A DNA stretch of 64,000 bases from Ampelomyces quisqualis (GCA_018398575.1 JAGTXZ010000020.1:372001-436000), one strand, 5' to 3'. Positions 35,412 through 47,055 are shown, numbered from the stretch's first letter. Numbers and translations: made by a program. Notes: generated from the sequence alone by a model not told the origin.

Positions 35412-37529
35412 TTATAGTTGATCGGCGTCCTCTAGAACAAGCTCAGTTGCTCGCTCGGATAACATGTACGTTGCAACAGCTGGAAAGGCTCCAGGACAAC
35501 GAGGGAAGGCTGAAGCATCTATCACACGCAGCCTTTCAACCCCCTTTACTCGGAGCCTGGTATCTAAGACGGCAAGGGGGTTGGAGTCTGGTCCGACTGA
35601 GTTGGTACTCGTGGGATGATGACCGAATGTCTGGTCCTCAATCCATCGCTTGTCTATCTCGACGTCTCGGCAATGACCGGACTCCAGGATAAAGGCGGCT
35701 GGGCAAGGCGGCTCAACAGGCTCAAGTGGCCCTATAGGAGCAGCAGTGCTGATAAATGCTCTCCTCGCGAAAGCGACAGTGTCTAGCATGGATGGAATGT
35801 CTACTTCAGCGCCTTCTGTAAAGTAATTAAGATTGACGTCGGGTGGGTCTTGAGGGTCGGTCGACTTGATCTGAACCACACCCGCTCCATTTTGAGGATG
35901 CATCTTCACCGTTGACCAAGAGAAGGTGTTCGGCGGGATGGCTGTCATGTTTTGATTGGTATCAGGCGTGAAACCTCGGAATGGAAAGTTTCCGGTACTG
36001 AAAAGGAGGGAGTCTCGCTCGTTTTCGACGGCATGCGAGGTCTGGATCAAGAAGGCGTTGGCGTTTGATCCACCTCGAGCATATGGTCCTTCGCCTTTCC
36101 TCCAAAGATCAACGCAAGGATCACCTGGCGCGCCCCGGGTGCAGGCTGGTGCGTTCTGGTCGACTGTATCCAAAAGACTTACCTGGCCGTGTCCAATGAC
36201 CGGAAGCTCGTAGTTGTCTTGCAGGTTCCTGCCAACTCCTGGAAGATCGGACACCAGGGAGATGTTGTGCTTCTGGAGCAGAGCTTTGGGTCCGATACCA
36301 GATAGTTGCAGTAGCTGAGGAGAGCTGAAAGTACCCCCAGCTACGATAATTTCTTTGCGTGCGAAGGCTTGTTTCTTCACCCCAGTGGAGTTTGAGCTGC
36401 TGTAGCGTGGGTCGGCACGGAACAAGGATTTGCCATACAGGTACTCGACGCCCACAGCTTGAAGTTTTGTGCTGTTGCCACTGCACCCGTCAAAGATCAC
36501 TTTCGTGGCCAAGGAGTTCAGCTGAAGATGAAGCGGGTACTTCTGTGTTCCATTCGCACTGGTCGTGTTGACAGTTTCGAGGATATAATCGCGCGGGCTG
36601 AATCGCTTCCAGTTGGTTGTTACGTGGAATGGCAATCCCCAAAGACCTTGCGTTTGATCACGAGTGGGACTGGCATAGTTGGCGTCGCCAGTAATATAGT
36701 CGAGCACTGCATCGGGGTTCCATCCAATCAATTTCAATGCGGCCTGGAAGACCGGCAGACGGATAGCACCTGCCGCATACGCCACAGCATCGGCGACATT
36801 TACTTGCAGCCATCCCGTGAAGCCATGTCCTGTAGTGTTGGCAGGTAAGTAGTTGTTGTGCTCGATGCTCTCGAAGATGGCACGCATCTTTGCTCCGCTG
36901 ATGTTTGTCAGTGATGAGATCTCAATTACCAGGAAGCAAATGTCCTACCTCCAGACACCATCGCCAATACCCTTATCGAAGTAATCCCAGTCGCTATCGC
37001 TAGGAAGAAAGGTCGCAGCCGCGTTCACGATCGCACTTCCTCCGAGCGTGGCACCTCGAGGATAGAACACGCCCAGTCTCGTCGCATTTTCATGCCCTTC
37101 AACTGCAGGGTCGACACCCACCCAGTAATCTCCGCTTGCCAGTCTCCAAGTCAGCAAGTTGTAGCGTTTCGTGCGCTCTTCATCGTCGCTGTGTCGCACA
37201 AAGAAGTGCCACGTTACGGCTGTATTACTGAAACTGTTCAACGCGAGGATCTGTGTGCGGATATCTTTCGATTCATCGTCTCCTGCTTCTATGAGAAGAA
37301 CGGAGTATCCAGCGCGTGCAAGGTTGGTAGCGATTGTGCCTGCCTTGAATTAGCAATCGGATGCCCAGTAACTGTCTAAAAAAGGGAATTTACCGCCACC
37401 TGGACCACTCCCAGTCACAATGTAATCATAGGTGTTTGCCTCATTTGCAGCACTCCGGGGTGAAGTACATCGAGAGTGCAGAGGGGATGCGAGCGCAAGT
37501 GACGGTAACAGAAAACGATTCAGCTTCAT
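35412..37529 (-). CDS. Secreted GMC-family FAD oxidoreductase
   Basis: Glucose-methanol-choline oxidoreductase of the aryl-alcohol/choline-oxidase-like fungal group, 670 aa. Exons 37394-37529, 36949-37339, 35412-36897; introns 54 and 51 bp. MKLNRFLLPSLALASPLHS is a signal peptide. The Rossmann motif is made by splicing: DYIVTGSGPGGGTIATNLARAG (GxGxxG at about 40-45), followed by VLLIEAGDD. Further family signatures are YPRGATLGGSAIVNAA, GGTFSSPQLLQLSGIGP and LPGVGRNLQDN. The C-terminal GHHPTSTNS supplies the active-site histidine, and RLRVIDASAFPRCPGAFPAV is the closing motif. Several N-glycosylation sequons (NTT, NST) agree with secretion. Substrate not inferable. It lies in a region with decayed genes but is itself intact. 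Confidence 0.92.
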
Positions 37530-38015
37530 GACGAGCAATTGGTCACAAACAACCACGAGACACAAACATAGACCACTTGATGGCACCCATGAGGACTTGT
37601 ATTCTTCTAGAATAGCTATTGTCCCACCACATGCAGATCCACAATTGTCCGATCCTTCGCACAGCTTTTACCCGGGCCGCATTTCATCAGACACCACTCC
37701 CGAGCTGCATGCCAAGCTACACAATGTTCGCAATCATGATACCGTTGGTTACATTTTATCTTGTTATATGCAGGTAATTAATCCAGACAAGCTTCCCTCC
37801 TCGGGGTGGCGCCGCATCCGTACAGTACTCCAGTCTACACATGGTCATTGCAGGGATGAAATGTACTAGGAAGGCTAAGTTTCTCCAACGTCGACTTTGT
37901 ATTACATATTGCGACACTCAACAACCTTGAACTGTAGGTGGAAAGCATAGTAAGAAGTACTCATTTCGATATAGCATGTTGTCACAAAGATAGACAGTAC
38001 CGACCGGCGACTCGT
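37530..38015. other. Intergenic, nothing recognised
   Basis: 486 bp between the GMC start and the stop of the next leftward gene. No feature is seen. Confidence 0.45.
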
Positions 38016-39245
38016 CTACTCTTCGATCTCGCCTTCCTCCAGACCCTTACCAATATCTCCTTCCTCGAGCTCGGGCTCAGATTCGTGCTCCATCCTGGTC
38101 TTCTTGGCCATTGGCGCCTCTATATCACTGCCCTTGCGCTTTTTCGAAAGCTGCGGTATAGCCTCCGCTTCTGGCTCTATGTCCTTCTCAACAACCTCAG
38201 CTTCGGCCTCTTTGGATTTTTCCTCGATCCTACGCTTCTTGCTAAACAATTCATCCGTAGAATTAGCCTTGCGTTTCTTCGAAGGCTGAGATTGCAGCTT
38301 CTCGGCCTCTGCCGCAGGTTCTGACTCTGCGTCCGTGTTCGATGCTTCCGAGTCCTGATCCGCCAATGGAACGGCCAAGTTGTAAGTCTTACTATTCTGC
38401 GGGTGGGATAGACAGTTGATCTTCTCCGGCTTGCTTTTCTTCTCGTCCTTCTTCTCTTTGCCTTTATCCCCGTGTTTCTTTTTCTGCTGCTTGGTACCCT
38501 TGGCTGCTTCTTTGCCTTTGCTCTTGTAATTGGCTTTCGTCTGCGACTCATTCTTGTCCTGCTTGTCAGTGGCCTCGGCTTTCTTCGAGTCTTTTCGCAG
38601 CTGCCAATCGTGTAGATCTGGCGACATGATCGAGGCATAGGTCTTGGTCATATCCTCCGGGATGCGGACATTCTTGTTCAGCAACAATCCCCAAGCGCGC
38701 TGCAAAACGGTTCTCATTTCTCGGTGCTCAGGCCTTATTTCTGAGAGCACGTCGTCCTTGATCGCAATCTTCTGCTTGGCCTCGCGCAACTCGGTCTGTG
38801 TCTTATTGGCCTTCTTCCGGAGGTGATTATTGATGCGGCAGACCCGATACGCTTCTTCTGCGATGTCTTCCGTTCTTGCGCCATCTTTGAAGCGGTTGGC
38901 GATGCGTGCGGCATCGTTGTCGTCGCCAAGTGGTGAAATAAGTTCGCTGTTTGCCTTTTCTAGATCGCGACGCAGAGCCGCGTTCAGGCGACACACACGG
39001 TAACCTTCCTCTGCAATATCAGCTGCCGTGCCACCGGACTTCAGGCGAGCCTGAATGCGGGCAGTGTCGGTATCTTCGGGCGATAGATCTGCAGAGCGGA
39101 GCTTGTACTTCGGGGAAGAATACTTGTTGCTGCCACGCTCTTCAACCTTGCCGTCTTTGCTGGAAGTTTGAGGTTGATTTGCCTTCTTCGGAGGCATTGT
39201 CACAACCTGGGCATTAATACAGCTTGAAGATTGAGGTGCTGCCAT
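38016..39245 (-). CDS. Lys/Glu-rich nuclear-type protein with a duplicated module, unrecognised
   Basis: Single-exon frame of 409 aa that I cannot assign to a family. About residues 58-100 and 105-145 carry two copies of one module: DTARIQARLKSGGTAADIAEEGYRVCRLN and DAARIANRFKDGARTEDIAEEAYRVCRIN; shared core is ARI-x2-R-K/D-G-x4-DIAEE-x-YRVCR-N. A helical part (AWGLLLNKNVRIPEDM) follows. The rest is low complexity with several basic clusters (SKKRKANS, FSKKRRIEE, LSKKRKGSD) that look like nuclear localisation signals, and the acidic end EEGDIGKGLEEGEIEE. The start could instead be the second ATG (MPPKKANQPQ, 39197). The repeated cysteine-containing module suggests a small helical domain; function unknown. 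Confidence 0.72.
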   Translation of the reverse strand: MAAPQSSSCINAQVVTMPPKKANQPQTSSKDGKVEERGSNKYSSPKYKLRSADLSPEDTDTARIQARLKSGGTAADIAEEGYRVCRLNAALRRDLEKANSELISPLGDDNDAARIANRFKDGARTEDIAEEAYRVCRINNHLRKKANKTQTELREAKQKIAIKDDVLSEIRPEHREMRTVLQRAWGLLLNKNVRIPEDMTKTYASIMSPDLHDWQLRKDSKKAEATDKQDKNESQTKANYKSKGKEAAKGTKQQKKKHGDKGKEKKDEKKSKPEKINCLSHPQNSKTYNLAVPLADQDSEASNTDAESEPAAEAEKLQSQPSKKRKANSTDELFSKKRRIEEKSKEAEAEVVEKDIEPEAEAIPQLSKKRKGSDIEAPMAKKTRMEHESEPELEEGDIGKGLEEGEIEE

Positions 39246-40311
39246 GTCTGAAATTGCCGTGATTCTTGGGTGTTAATCAGACTTGACAGTGGGATATCGC
39301 GGGGTTGAAATGTGGAATTTGGAAGGTACGTGAGAATGAAAGATTGAGAACATAGATAAACCAGGTCAAGAATCTTAAGCTCGCACGGTGAGGCGCGGAT
39401 AGCCTATTGTTAGCTTTCACTTGATATTATCTTTTGGTTCTACGGCTGTCGCATGCTATTGTACGGCCAGCCCCGACTGACGTAAGAAGTTGTGCACGGG
39501 TGAAGTGAAAGGTAGGGTGAAACAGTCTGTACCCATGCGCATGGAATGTGCGTAGTGGCAGCACACCTTGGTAGCAGTACATTGTGAGAGAATTGATAGA
39601 GTGTATTACAGATTGTTGGCCTACAAAGATTGTGAAGGCCCTCCACGGATACGTCTCGTTGTTTCCTGATGCCTGCGCAACCGAAATATTGCAAACACAA
39701 TATCTGCTTCCTCGTAAGACACGAAATCTTAATCTGTACCTCAAAAGATCTTCAAGATTACCCCTCCAGTAGCCAGTAAATTCCACCCAAACCCTAGCCA
39801 TGCAGTGCTGCAAATCTTCTTTTCGTAGTGAAACGAACTGCCTAACGCTCCGCTCCTCAGCGCTTCTGCTCCTCTGCTCCTTTCATGTCCAACAATGGAC
39901 TTCGTCTCACTAAAACCAAACGTCTCTACTGTGTAGTGTATACTCCTTCAAAACCATAATAAAGTATGTCTTAGCAACGCCGAAAAGCTTCGTAACGCCG
40001 TTGTGGACGCGTTCCCACATGAGGCTCAAATCTTGGAGGGGATCTTTTTCTAATCTTTGAGTCTCTGATGTCGAACTCCCGCAGTGTCGTCGGGAAGATT
40101 TTCTTTGGAAAATAGCCTGTCGAAATTTTCCAACGTGAGCTTTATTTCAAGGCACAACCAGACCCGGCTTCAAGCGGCATGGTCATCTTCACTTGTAAGA
40201 TCTGTGGTGTCGATGTGCAAGCTTATAGAACTCAAATCCGCGAGTCGATTGCGCCTCACTGAGTTTGTATGAATAATACCGAGATCTTATTGGGCTTTTT
40301 CTCTTTGATTA
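39246..40311. other. AT-richer intergenic stretch
   Basis: About 1.07 kb with short open frames only and no recognisable domain. Confidence 0.4.
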
Positions 40312-40724
40312 TCATGGCATAGTCCAGTCCAGCCGCCTTTCAAAGTTCAAAACTATGTCCACTCTTGAGTGGTTCGCCAGCAGTGCGATGAGCCATCTGA
40401 GTTCAACATCGTAGTGGCCAGGAAGTCCTTCAAGGTTCTCAATGCTGACGTCTAAGTTGCAACCACGATTGGCAGTCACGGCCCCAGGCACTTTGTCAAA
40501 GAAGTCGAATAGAAAGCTCTGACGTTTGCGAAGAGCGACCTCAATCCTGGTGTGCTGGGGAAATAGTAGCCGATACTCGTAGCGGAGGAGGCGGCAGCTT
40601 GTGAAGATGGCGATGGCGGTCTTAAGCGATTGTCGTCAGTGATCATATGTCTGTAAATTTCAGTACGAATCTCTGTTGGACAGTCAGTACATCTGCGCGT
40701 GTGGTACCCGTCAAGCGGCGACAT
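40312..40724 (-). pseudogene. F-box-like (LPTEIRxEIYR) gene remnant with a frameshift
   Basis: From ATG 40724 one frame reads CPTEIRTEIYRHMITDDN, matching the LPxEIRNxIYRYLL start of F-box-like fungal proteins. Downstream, a different frame carries the coding-like SCRLLRYEYRLLFPQHTRI, GHYDVELRWLIALLANHS and NFERRLDWTMP, stopping at 40312. No GT-AG pair joins the two, so a one-base deletion (or two-base insertion) near 40640 is inferred. The first frame runs on out of phase to 40476. Divergent from, and 51 bp away from, the P450 relic. Confidence 0.6.
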
Positions 40725-40775
40725 CGGTTGTTATCCTATCGCCAGAAAGTGCTTCATACAATAAGCTACAGTACT

Positions 40776-42488
40776 ATGTTGATTATATTGCCCACCGCAG
40801 TAATTGTGGTAAGTCTGCGACCTCTTTTGCACTGTGGCTAGTAGAAGATCGGTGATAAAGCTGTTACTTAGTGTCTTACATGGATAACAACTATGTATAT
40901 ATACAACGTTTATTCCCATGCGCTTCGTTATTGTATGTAGTAACATAGCCAGCTGGCTCAGTACTGATAGCAACCTCACAACAGTTCCTGGCCCAACTCT
41001 CGCTGCCGCCAGCTACATGCCCTGGCTTTATTACCGCGTGAAGGGAGACTCTAGGCACTGGCATAAAAAATTGCACGAGGAATATGGCTCAAGTAAGGCA
41101 CAACTTGCGAAATCAATTTCAGTTGGCTAATTACATTTAGTTGTGCGTACTGGCCTGACTTTTCTCAGCTTCACCGACCCACAAGCATGGAAAGATATTT
41201 ATGGTCATCGTACCGTTTCGCACCAGAGTAATCCAAAAGACTGGCGATTCTATACCAGGCCTCGAAAGGCAGGCGAATACAGCATCAACCTCATACCAAC
41301 TGACGAGCACCATGGAAAGGTCAGACGAATCTTTGCCAGCGCATTCTCTGATCGTGCATTGAAAACTTCAAGAGCCGCTCATCTGCCGCCATGTCGATAA
41401 ACTTATCCAGAACATGAAGGAAATAGTCTCGGAAAGACCATCAGCCAGTATCGACATGGTTCAAATGTACAACTTTATGACATTCGACATCATGAGTAAC
41501 CTCGCATTCGGGCAGGCCACTGGCATGCTAGATAGTGGAGAGCCCAGCACCTGGTTGAAAATTGTCTATGGATATGTCAAAGCCACCAACCTACTCGTCG
41601 CAGTGCGTTTCTATTGGATCCTTCACCCACTGAGTACCTTTTTCATATCAAGGCAGGACGACGATGCACGGAAACAACATTCTGAAAACTCTTCAAATCT
41701 TCTTAATGAGCGCCTGGCGAGGAATCGAGAAGAGCCAGACATCTGGAATCTTGTGGAAGCCAACAAAACTGGTCTTTTGACAGAGGGCCAGATCCATGCT
41801 AATGCCGCTGTGTTCATGAGCGCCGGCACAGAGACTACTGCAACTCTACTCAGTGGAGTAACCTACCTCCTCCTTTCCCACCCAGAAAAACTGCAGAAAA
41901 TTGCGCGTGAGGTCCGTTCTTTTAAACATGTAGGGGACATGTCTCTGGAACGATTAGCGCAGCTTCCATACCTCAACGCATGTTTAAAAGAAGGGCTCCG
42001 ACTTTACCCTCCTATCGCGGAGGGACTCCCAAGATGTACCACGCACAACAGCGGCACGGTTCTCGGTCATCATCTTGCACCCGGTACCAGTGTTTACGTC
42101 TCTCCATACGCGATGAATCGGAGTGCCGCGAACTTCGAAGAACCCAATGAATTCGTGCCCGAGCGATGGCTTTCCGAAAGTTGCTACGAGAGTGATCGCA
42201 GAGATGCCCTGCAACCATTCAGCACAGGACCCAGGAACTGCTTAGGTAAAAAGTGAGCAAACAGCACCGCAATCATTCCTTGTTACATTACTGATAGATT
42301 CAACAGTCTTGCTCACCATGAAACGCGCCTCGCCCTCGCCAGAGTGCTTTACAGTTAATAGTTATGACTTGAAGCTTCAAGATCAAGCTCAAGATTGGAT
42401 TGCGGAACAAAAAACGTACGTGATCTGGGAGAAGGGGCCCTTGTTGGTCAAGGCAGCAGCGGCAATGCCGTCGGCAAAGTCAGAATAA
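40776..42488 (+). pseudogene. Cytochrome P450 (CYP65-like) with two apparent +1 frameshifts
   Basis: Exons read 40776-40808, 40872-40932, 40985-41092, 41141-42252, 42307-42488; all introns are 48-63 bp. The N-terminus is a membrane anchor (MLIILPTAVIVCLTWITTMY), then YFPGPTLAAASYMPWLYYR. Canonical motifs follow: I-helix AGTETT, ExxR in LKEGLRLYPP, FVPERW, and haem loop PFSTGPRNCLGKN. The frame breaks twice. At the A-run 41362-41365, ALK must be joined to QEPLICRHVDKL by removing one base. Near 42353, ARVLY is followed by stops while the next frame continues SYDLKLQDQ and TYVIWEKGPLLVK. The family resembles trichothecene C-15 hydroxylases and relatives. Either a recent pseudogene or two homopolymer/assembly errors. 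Confidence 0.82.
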
Positions 42489-42838
42489 CCGCCTTGGTAT
42501 CTCTGCCTACCTCAAATGAAGGCTATTATAAGTCTGAATCTCGCGGAAAGAGGCTTCGCGCTAGGGTTTTGCTTCTCGTTTTGGTGGCGCACATCTCCCA
42601 AATCACAATTTGACCTCGCCCTTCAATACCTTCCACTACAGCACTCTTCAATAACGTGATTTATGGTTATTTCACCAAGTTGAAGATTCTTGTTGTTACT
42701 TGTTCGAGTCAGCAGATTCCATACCCAGTATGTATGAGGGACTCACTTGTACCAGAAGTGGTTGCGCCAAAGATGCCAGTGTTGATAATAAATCTATGGG
42801 GAGCGACACCAAATAACTATGTATACACATATATGTAT

Positions 42839-42856
42839 AGAGAGAGAGAGAGAGAA
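42839..42856. repeat. (GA)n microsatellite
   Basis: Eight to nine GA dinucleotides directly after a TATATGTATA stretch. Confidence 0.9.
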
Positions 42857-44979
42857 AGGAGCAAGAGTGGGAACGAGGCTGCCTATAAACTGGCTCACTC
42901 ACGCGCTACACCCATCGCGAACAGGTTAGTGGATAAGCAAAGCTGAGCTGAGTCTCGATGATAAAAGGAATTTGAGAAATAAGAAAACGCCACAAATGGT
43001 AAACTTGTGTGAGAATTGAACAGTATTCTTGCATATTGATATCGCGATAAGTTATCCTACATTTATCGAAGTCCTTGAGACCCCAGCTCTTAAATGGAAC
43101 CTCATCTGCCACAATGTGATACTGTGCTTCCAAAAATGGACGCTTTCGTTCTCTGGGTGGGGGGATGATTACTTGATCCCGAAATCATCATTGAAGCCTA
43201 AGAAGCAAACCTCTAAACCCGAGTCTAAGCAAACAGCATCACCACCGAACGGACACGCTGCTTGCGTATTCTCGGTAGCATGTTCTCCCATGAAGTTCCT
43301 TTGGACGAAGTGATTGCAATCTGACACCCCTTTTGCGTTTTTGTGACATGACTTCATGTATGCGACGCTTTCGTAATCGAAAATCGGCTCAGCAGAACTT
43401 GTGCGTTGAAGATTTTCAAATATTCATCACTCAGATTCCTAAATAATTCAATTCGGATCATGACCAGCTTTCTTGGGTATCTTTATGCTGTACTACCAAC
43501 GAGTGCCTGCCCAACTCGTGTGGATGCAATCTGAGACGACAACAACCCTGCTGCGGCGAATCGGACAAAAACGAGCAAAAGGGAACGTCTGAATGGTACC
43601 GGGATTGTACATTTTCTTTAAAATAAAAATAGCCATAGACTACATGATGAGCTTGGCGCCGTAATTGCGGTGCGTAGAGTGATTTTGTTGCTGATGATAG
43701 AGGACATTGCGCGCTGAATAGTATAGTCAAGCGAGTCTACTCCGTAGTGTTGGACGAAGCACAACGTGCACCCAAAACAAACACCTGCGAATTAAAAAAA
43801 AAGGGTGGGGAATGATGCGAAAGCCAGGCTAAAGTATGCGTCTTCTACACCTCAGTGTTCCCAGCTGATCCAGGACCCACAGTTGATAAGAGACAAAGTC
43901 TCGCACGAAGGAAGAAAGGACTAAAATGACTAATTATTGGAAGAAATCGAAGAATCGTGAGAAAATCTAGTCGTAAGAGTCTCAGCCCTGGGTTGCTGAA
44001 TCTGGATTGAGGCCCCGATGTCTTAGCGGTGGTGGGTTTTAGGGTCACAAAGACACACGCGTGCTTGGCTAATGGTTTGACAATTTCTATGCGGATGCGT
44101 AAAGTGTTGAATATGACACCCTGCTCCGTTTTTTGTCAAATGAGCGACATCGACTAGCCGCGGGCATCCTTCCTGTGTAAGTAGTGAAAGCGCACCAACT
44201 TGAAGGTCATCGAGCTCGTGGATATGACAGCATTTTCAGGTAACGACAGGCCAACTAGTGGCCTGAATCGGTGCTAGGTTTAATACAGAGCTCGACCTGC
44301 TAAACAGAGTGCTTGAGGCACGTGAGTATGCGCATGCAAAGGCTCATGACGATCACCCAGATTTGCTGGCGAACTCGAAGCCCGTAGTGAGTTTTGAGAT
44401 GCTCAGTGCGGACGTCTATCTGAGCTCCTCGCGGCTCGTTGGCCATGAATGCTTCGATCTCCGTCGACGCAGGGTGGAGGCGTTGATCGCGTATTGAGAC
44501 ATCACATTGCACACGACCTCCTTGAAGCCGAGGGATTGTTGCAGTTCATTCGTCACAACGGGGAAGAGGCCTGTGCGAAGCACACATAAGAGGAGAAACT
44601 TTCCCTGCGCGTATCGAAATGAAGTCTGGGAACATGTCAAGATGCAACGTCTATCGTTACACAACCCCAAAATCGGAAGCCTCGACAGTTGCCCTTCCGG
44701 AACAATTGGACCTCACTGCACTGTACTGTACTTCTACGATATAAGGGGTATTCGTGGAATGTCTTCCAGTCGTAAACGAATTCCCAAGGTTTGTCGAAAT
44801 TTGCAACGGAGCAGCGACTTCCTCTTAAAGGTGCGAAATGGAGCAGCAATGTCCACTTCGAGAGAAATCGATCTTTGGAAATGCGGAGATGCGCCACAAC
44901 TGCAGAGGTCCGAACTAATCCGACTTAACTTGCACATTCTTCCTCGTTTGAAGCTCATTGCATTATGGCCCTCCCCAAG

Positions 44980-44987
44980 TATATAAG
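44980..44987 (+). promoter_or_regulatory. TATA box upstream of the WSC gene
   Basis: TATATAAG in the correct orientation about 250 bp upstream of the WSC exon. A start site near 45010 would follow, which excludes the ATG at 44994 as translation start. Confidence 0.5.
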
Positions 44988-45234
44988 ACACCAATGGTCA
45001 AGTTCACATATCTCATCATCACCTCTCAGTCTCTCCTTTCCGACTGAAAGTGTGATGCTTATCTCACTTCTCCTCCATCGTCTGAAGTAGTACTTACATA
45101 CTGCTTCAGATGCTGACTACTGACTGACAGCGTTTCTTTTCGTTCTTCTCTTTTGTTTGCAGAGCACAGAGCATTTGAGCACACAGAGCAACGTCTAACC
45201 GAATGCCTCGGGCATTCTGCTGACACACTCAAAG

Positions 45235-45606
45235 GCCGGTCTCATCACAGATTTCGAACCCAAAGCCGAATTCCTAGGCTGCCGCAAGGCGAGCGACGCG
45301 AACGGAGTCCGCCTCATCGGTATTGGCTCTTTGAGCAGGGAATTCACCACAACGAACTCTCACCAAGTTTGTTACGACTGGTGCCAAGGCACAGACCCTG
45401 CCAACAAGGCGCCGAACGGCCCTCACCCATACTTCGGTCTCGAGTTCGGCATCAACTGTCGCTGTGGCAAAGCCCTCAACGATCCAAACGCTCCCATCAA
45501 GACTAATTGCGGCGACAAGCCAGCGCCCGGAGCCCCGACTGAAGCCGGTGGCGGTGCAGACGCAATTGTTCTCTACAGGGCTAGGACGGCAGGTAACCCG
45601 GATACT
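45235..45606 (+). CDS. WSC-domain protein, central exon (ends of gene unresolved)
   Basis: A 124-codon exon encodes AGLITDFEPKAEFLGCRKAS, then HQVCYDWCQGTDP, YFGLEFGINCRCGKALND and KTNCGDKPAPGAP. The cysteine pattern and the FGLEYG-x-ECYCG-like core identify a WSC (carbohydrate-binding) domain of secreted or wall-stress-sensor proteins. It is bounded by CTAAC...CAAAG at 45234 and GTAAGT at 45607. The first exon with the signal peptide was not found with certainty. Downstream, either a Thr-rich frame (TTTATTTTITATIF) ending at about 45893, or a frame ending QGFGARAEINR near 46004, could be the C-terminus, depending on splicing. So the domain is certain, the model is partial. Confidence 0.7.
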
Positions 45607-47055
45607 GTAAGTCACCTCTCGACTCGTTCTCTGCTCAAATGCTCTGCGCTCTGCAAACTTTTCCTTCTGTCGACTCAAGGTCAGTATCGGGTAAGTTCGA
45701 CTGCGCTTCGGCCCAGCCACTCAATCACACATGGAGGAATTTTCTGGGCACATCACACCAACACTCAACCAATCAATCACAACCACGGCCACGACTACGA
45801 CCATCACTGCAACTATCTTCCAGCGAAACCAATCTGTCAGCAAAGACGACAACAAGCCTCCGAATTGCGAAGGACTCAGACAGTAAGTACCTTCCCAACC
45901 CACTGTGAGGATCTAACCAAGCGACATGACACTGACAAATAGCAGAGCGATGGCAATGGCAGATGGGACAAGGATTTGGTGCTAGGGCTGAGATTAATAG
46001 ATGAATCAAACTGTCGCAACAAACCTGTCTTCCACTTCCCCCTCTGCAATCAGTCTTTTCACATCCCCAATTCCTTCCTTCTCACTCACGTATTCGTTCG
46101 AACAACACTGTCTTCCACGATGCACTCAACATGCTCCAGGCTTACCATGCTTGCCTAACAAGATACTCATGTGCTAGACCACGCCCACTGCCTACAAGCT
46201 TTCCAATCCTCCATCTCCTATCCCATTCGAGCACTGCCCTCCAACTACAAGCTCTAATAAGTAAACAGCTGTACCTTGCATCTTCAGCTATTAAAACAAC
46301 GCTACTGGATTACGCACAACTCTCTAGAACATTTTCCCTTTACAAAACATGGCACTAGCATAAGCCCAGAGCGCTATTCGCACATCTATCCTTTCGGGAA
46401 GATGGGGCACGTCGTTACCTCCACTCACCTAAATAGATGAACCAATCCATCTCCTGTCTCGTAGTTGTACTCTCTACTTTTCTTATACCTTTAGCTTGAT
46501 ATTCTCCCTCGACGCTCTGGCACTTCGTTCGCTGTCGTGCTCAACGACTTGATCTTATCATCTTACCCCCTCCCCCCCGCTTTCCTGCGCAACAAACCCT
46601 TACCGTCTCATACCATGCTTTTGTAGTCTGAGTAATGCGATGTTTATGCACGCCTCGAAGAAAAACAATATGCGGAGATGGGTAGATTGTCCAGCGTTGC
46701 GTGTGACAGTGACGACAGCGTGGGTGTATATTTACTCGGTTCAAAGTCGTTTGTTGGTGTCGAAGTGCGGAAGGGAAATGGACGGACGGGTGGAATTGTA
46801 ATGGAAGGAGAACATGATCTATCGAGTCGGCTATAGGCTATTTGTTCAAGGCATTGGCGAACCTGTCGGCGTGGAAATGGGTGGGTTCGGCGATGGGAAA
46901 GATGTTTGTGAGCATGGATCACTAGGGCAGTACACCGAGTTACCTTGTAAGATGGCAGCCGAGTGAAGCGACGACGCCAAACAGTGCAGCATTTGAAGCT
47001 CTTAGATCTAGGCAAGAAATGTTCTTTTGGGCGCCCGCTATGAAGATGGTAATAC
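45607..47055. other. WSC gene 3' exons plus intergenic
   Basis: The first 300-400 bp probably contain the remaining WSC exons. Beyond about 46050 I see only non-coding, pyrimidine-rich DNA and the 3' flank of the leftward ATG5 gene. Confidence 0.4.

Larger units (their letters stand above)
42489..45234. other. AT-rich intergenic stretch with possible gene remnants
   Basis: About 2.7 kb. It has a GA microsatellite at 42839-42856. Around 44186-44497 there is a coding-like stretch (VLEAREYAHAKAHDDHPDLL, ADVYLSSSRLVGHE) without a recognised family or start. A TATA box at 44980 marks the presumed promoter of the WSC gene. Elsewhere I see nothing. Confidence 0.45.

Noticed and set aside
35412..42488. 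Secondary-metabolite cluster of GMC oxidase plus P450
   Set aside because: No backbone enzyme (PKS, NRPS, terpene cyclase) or transporter is present and the P450 is broken.
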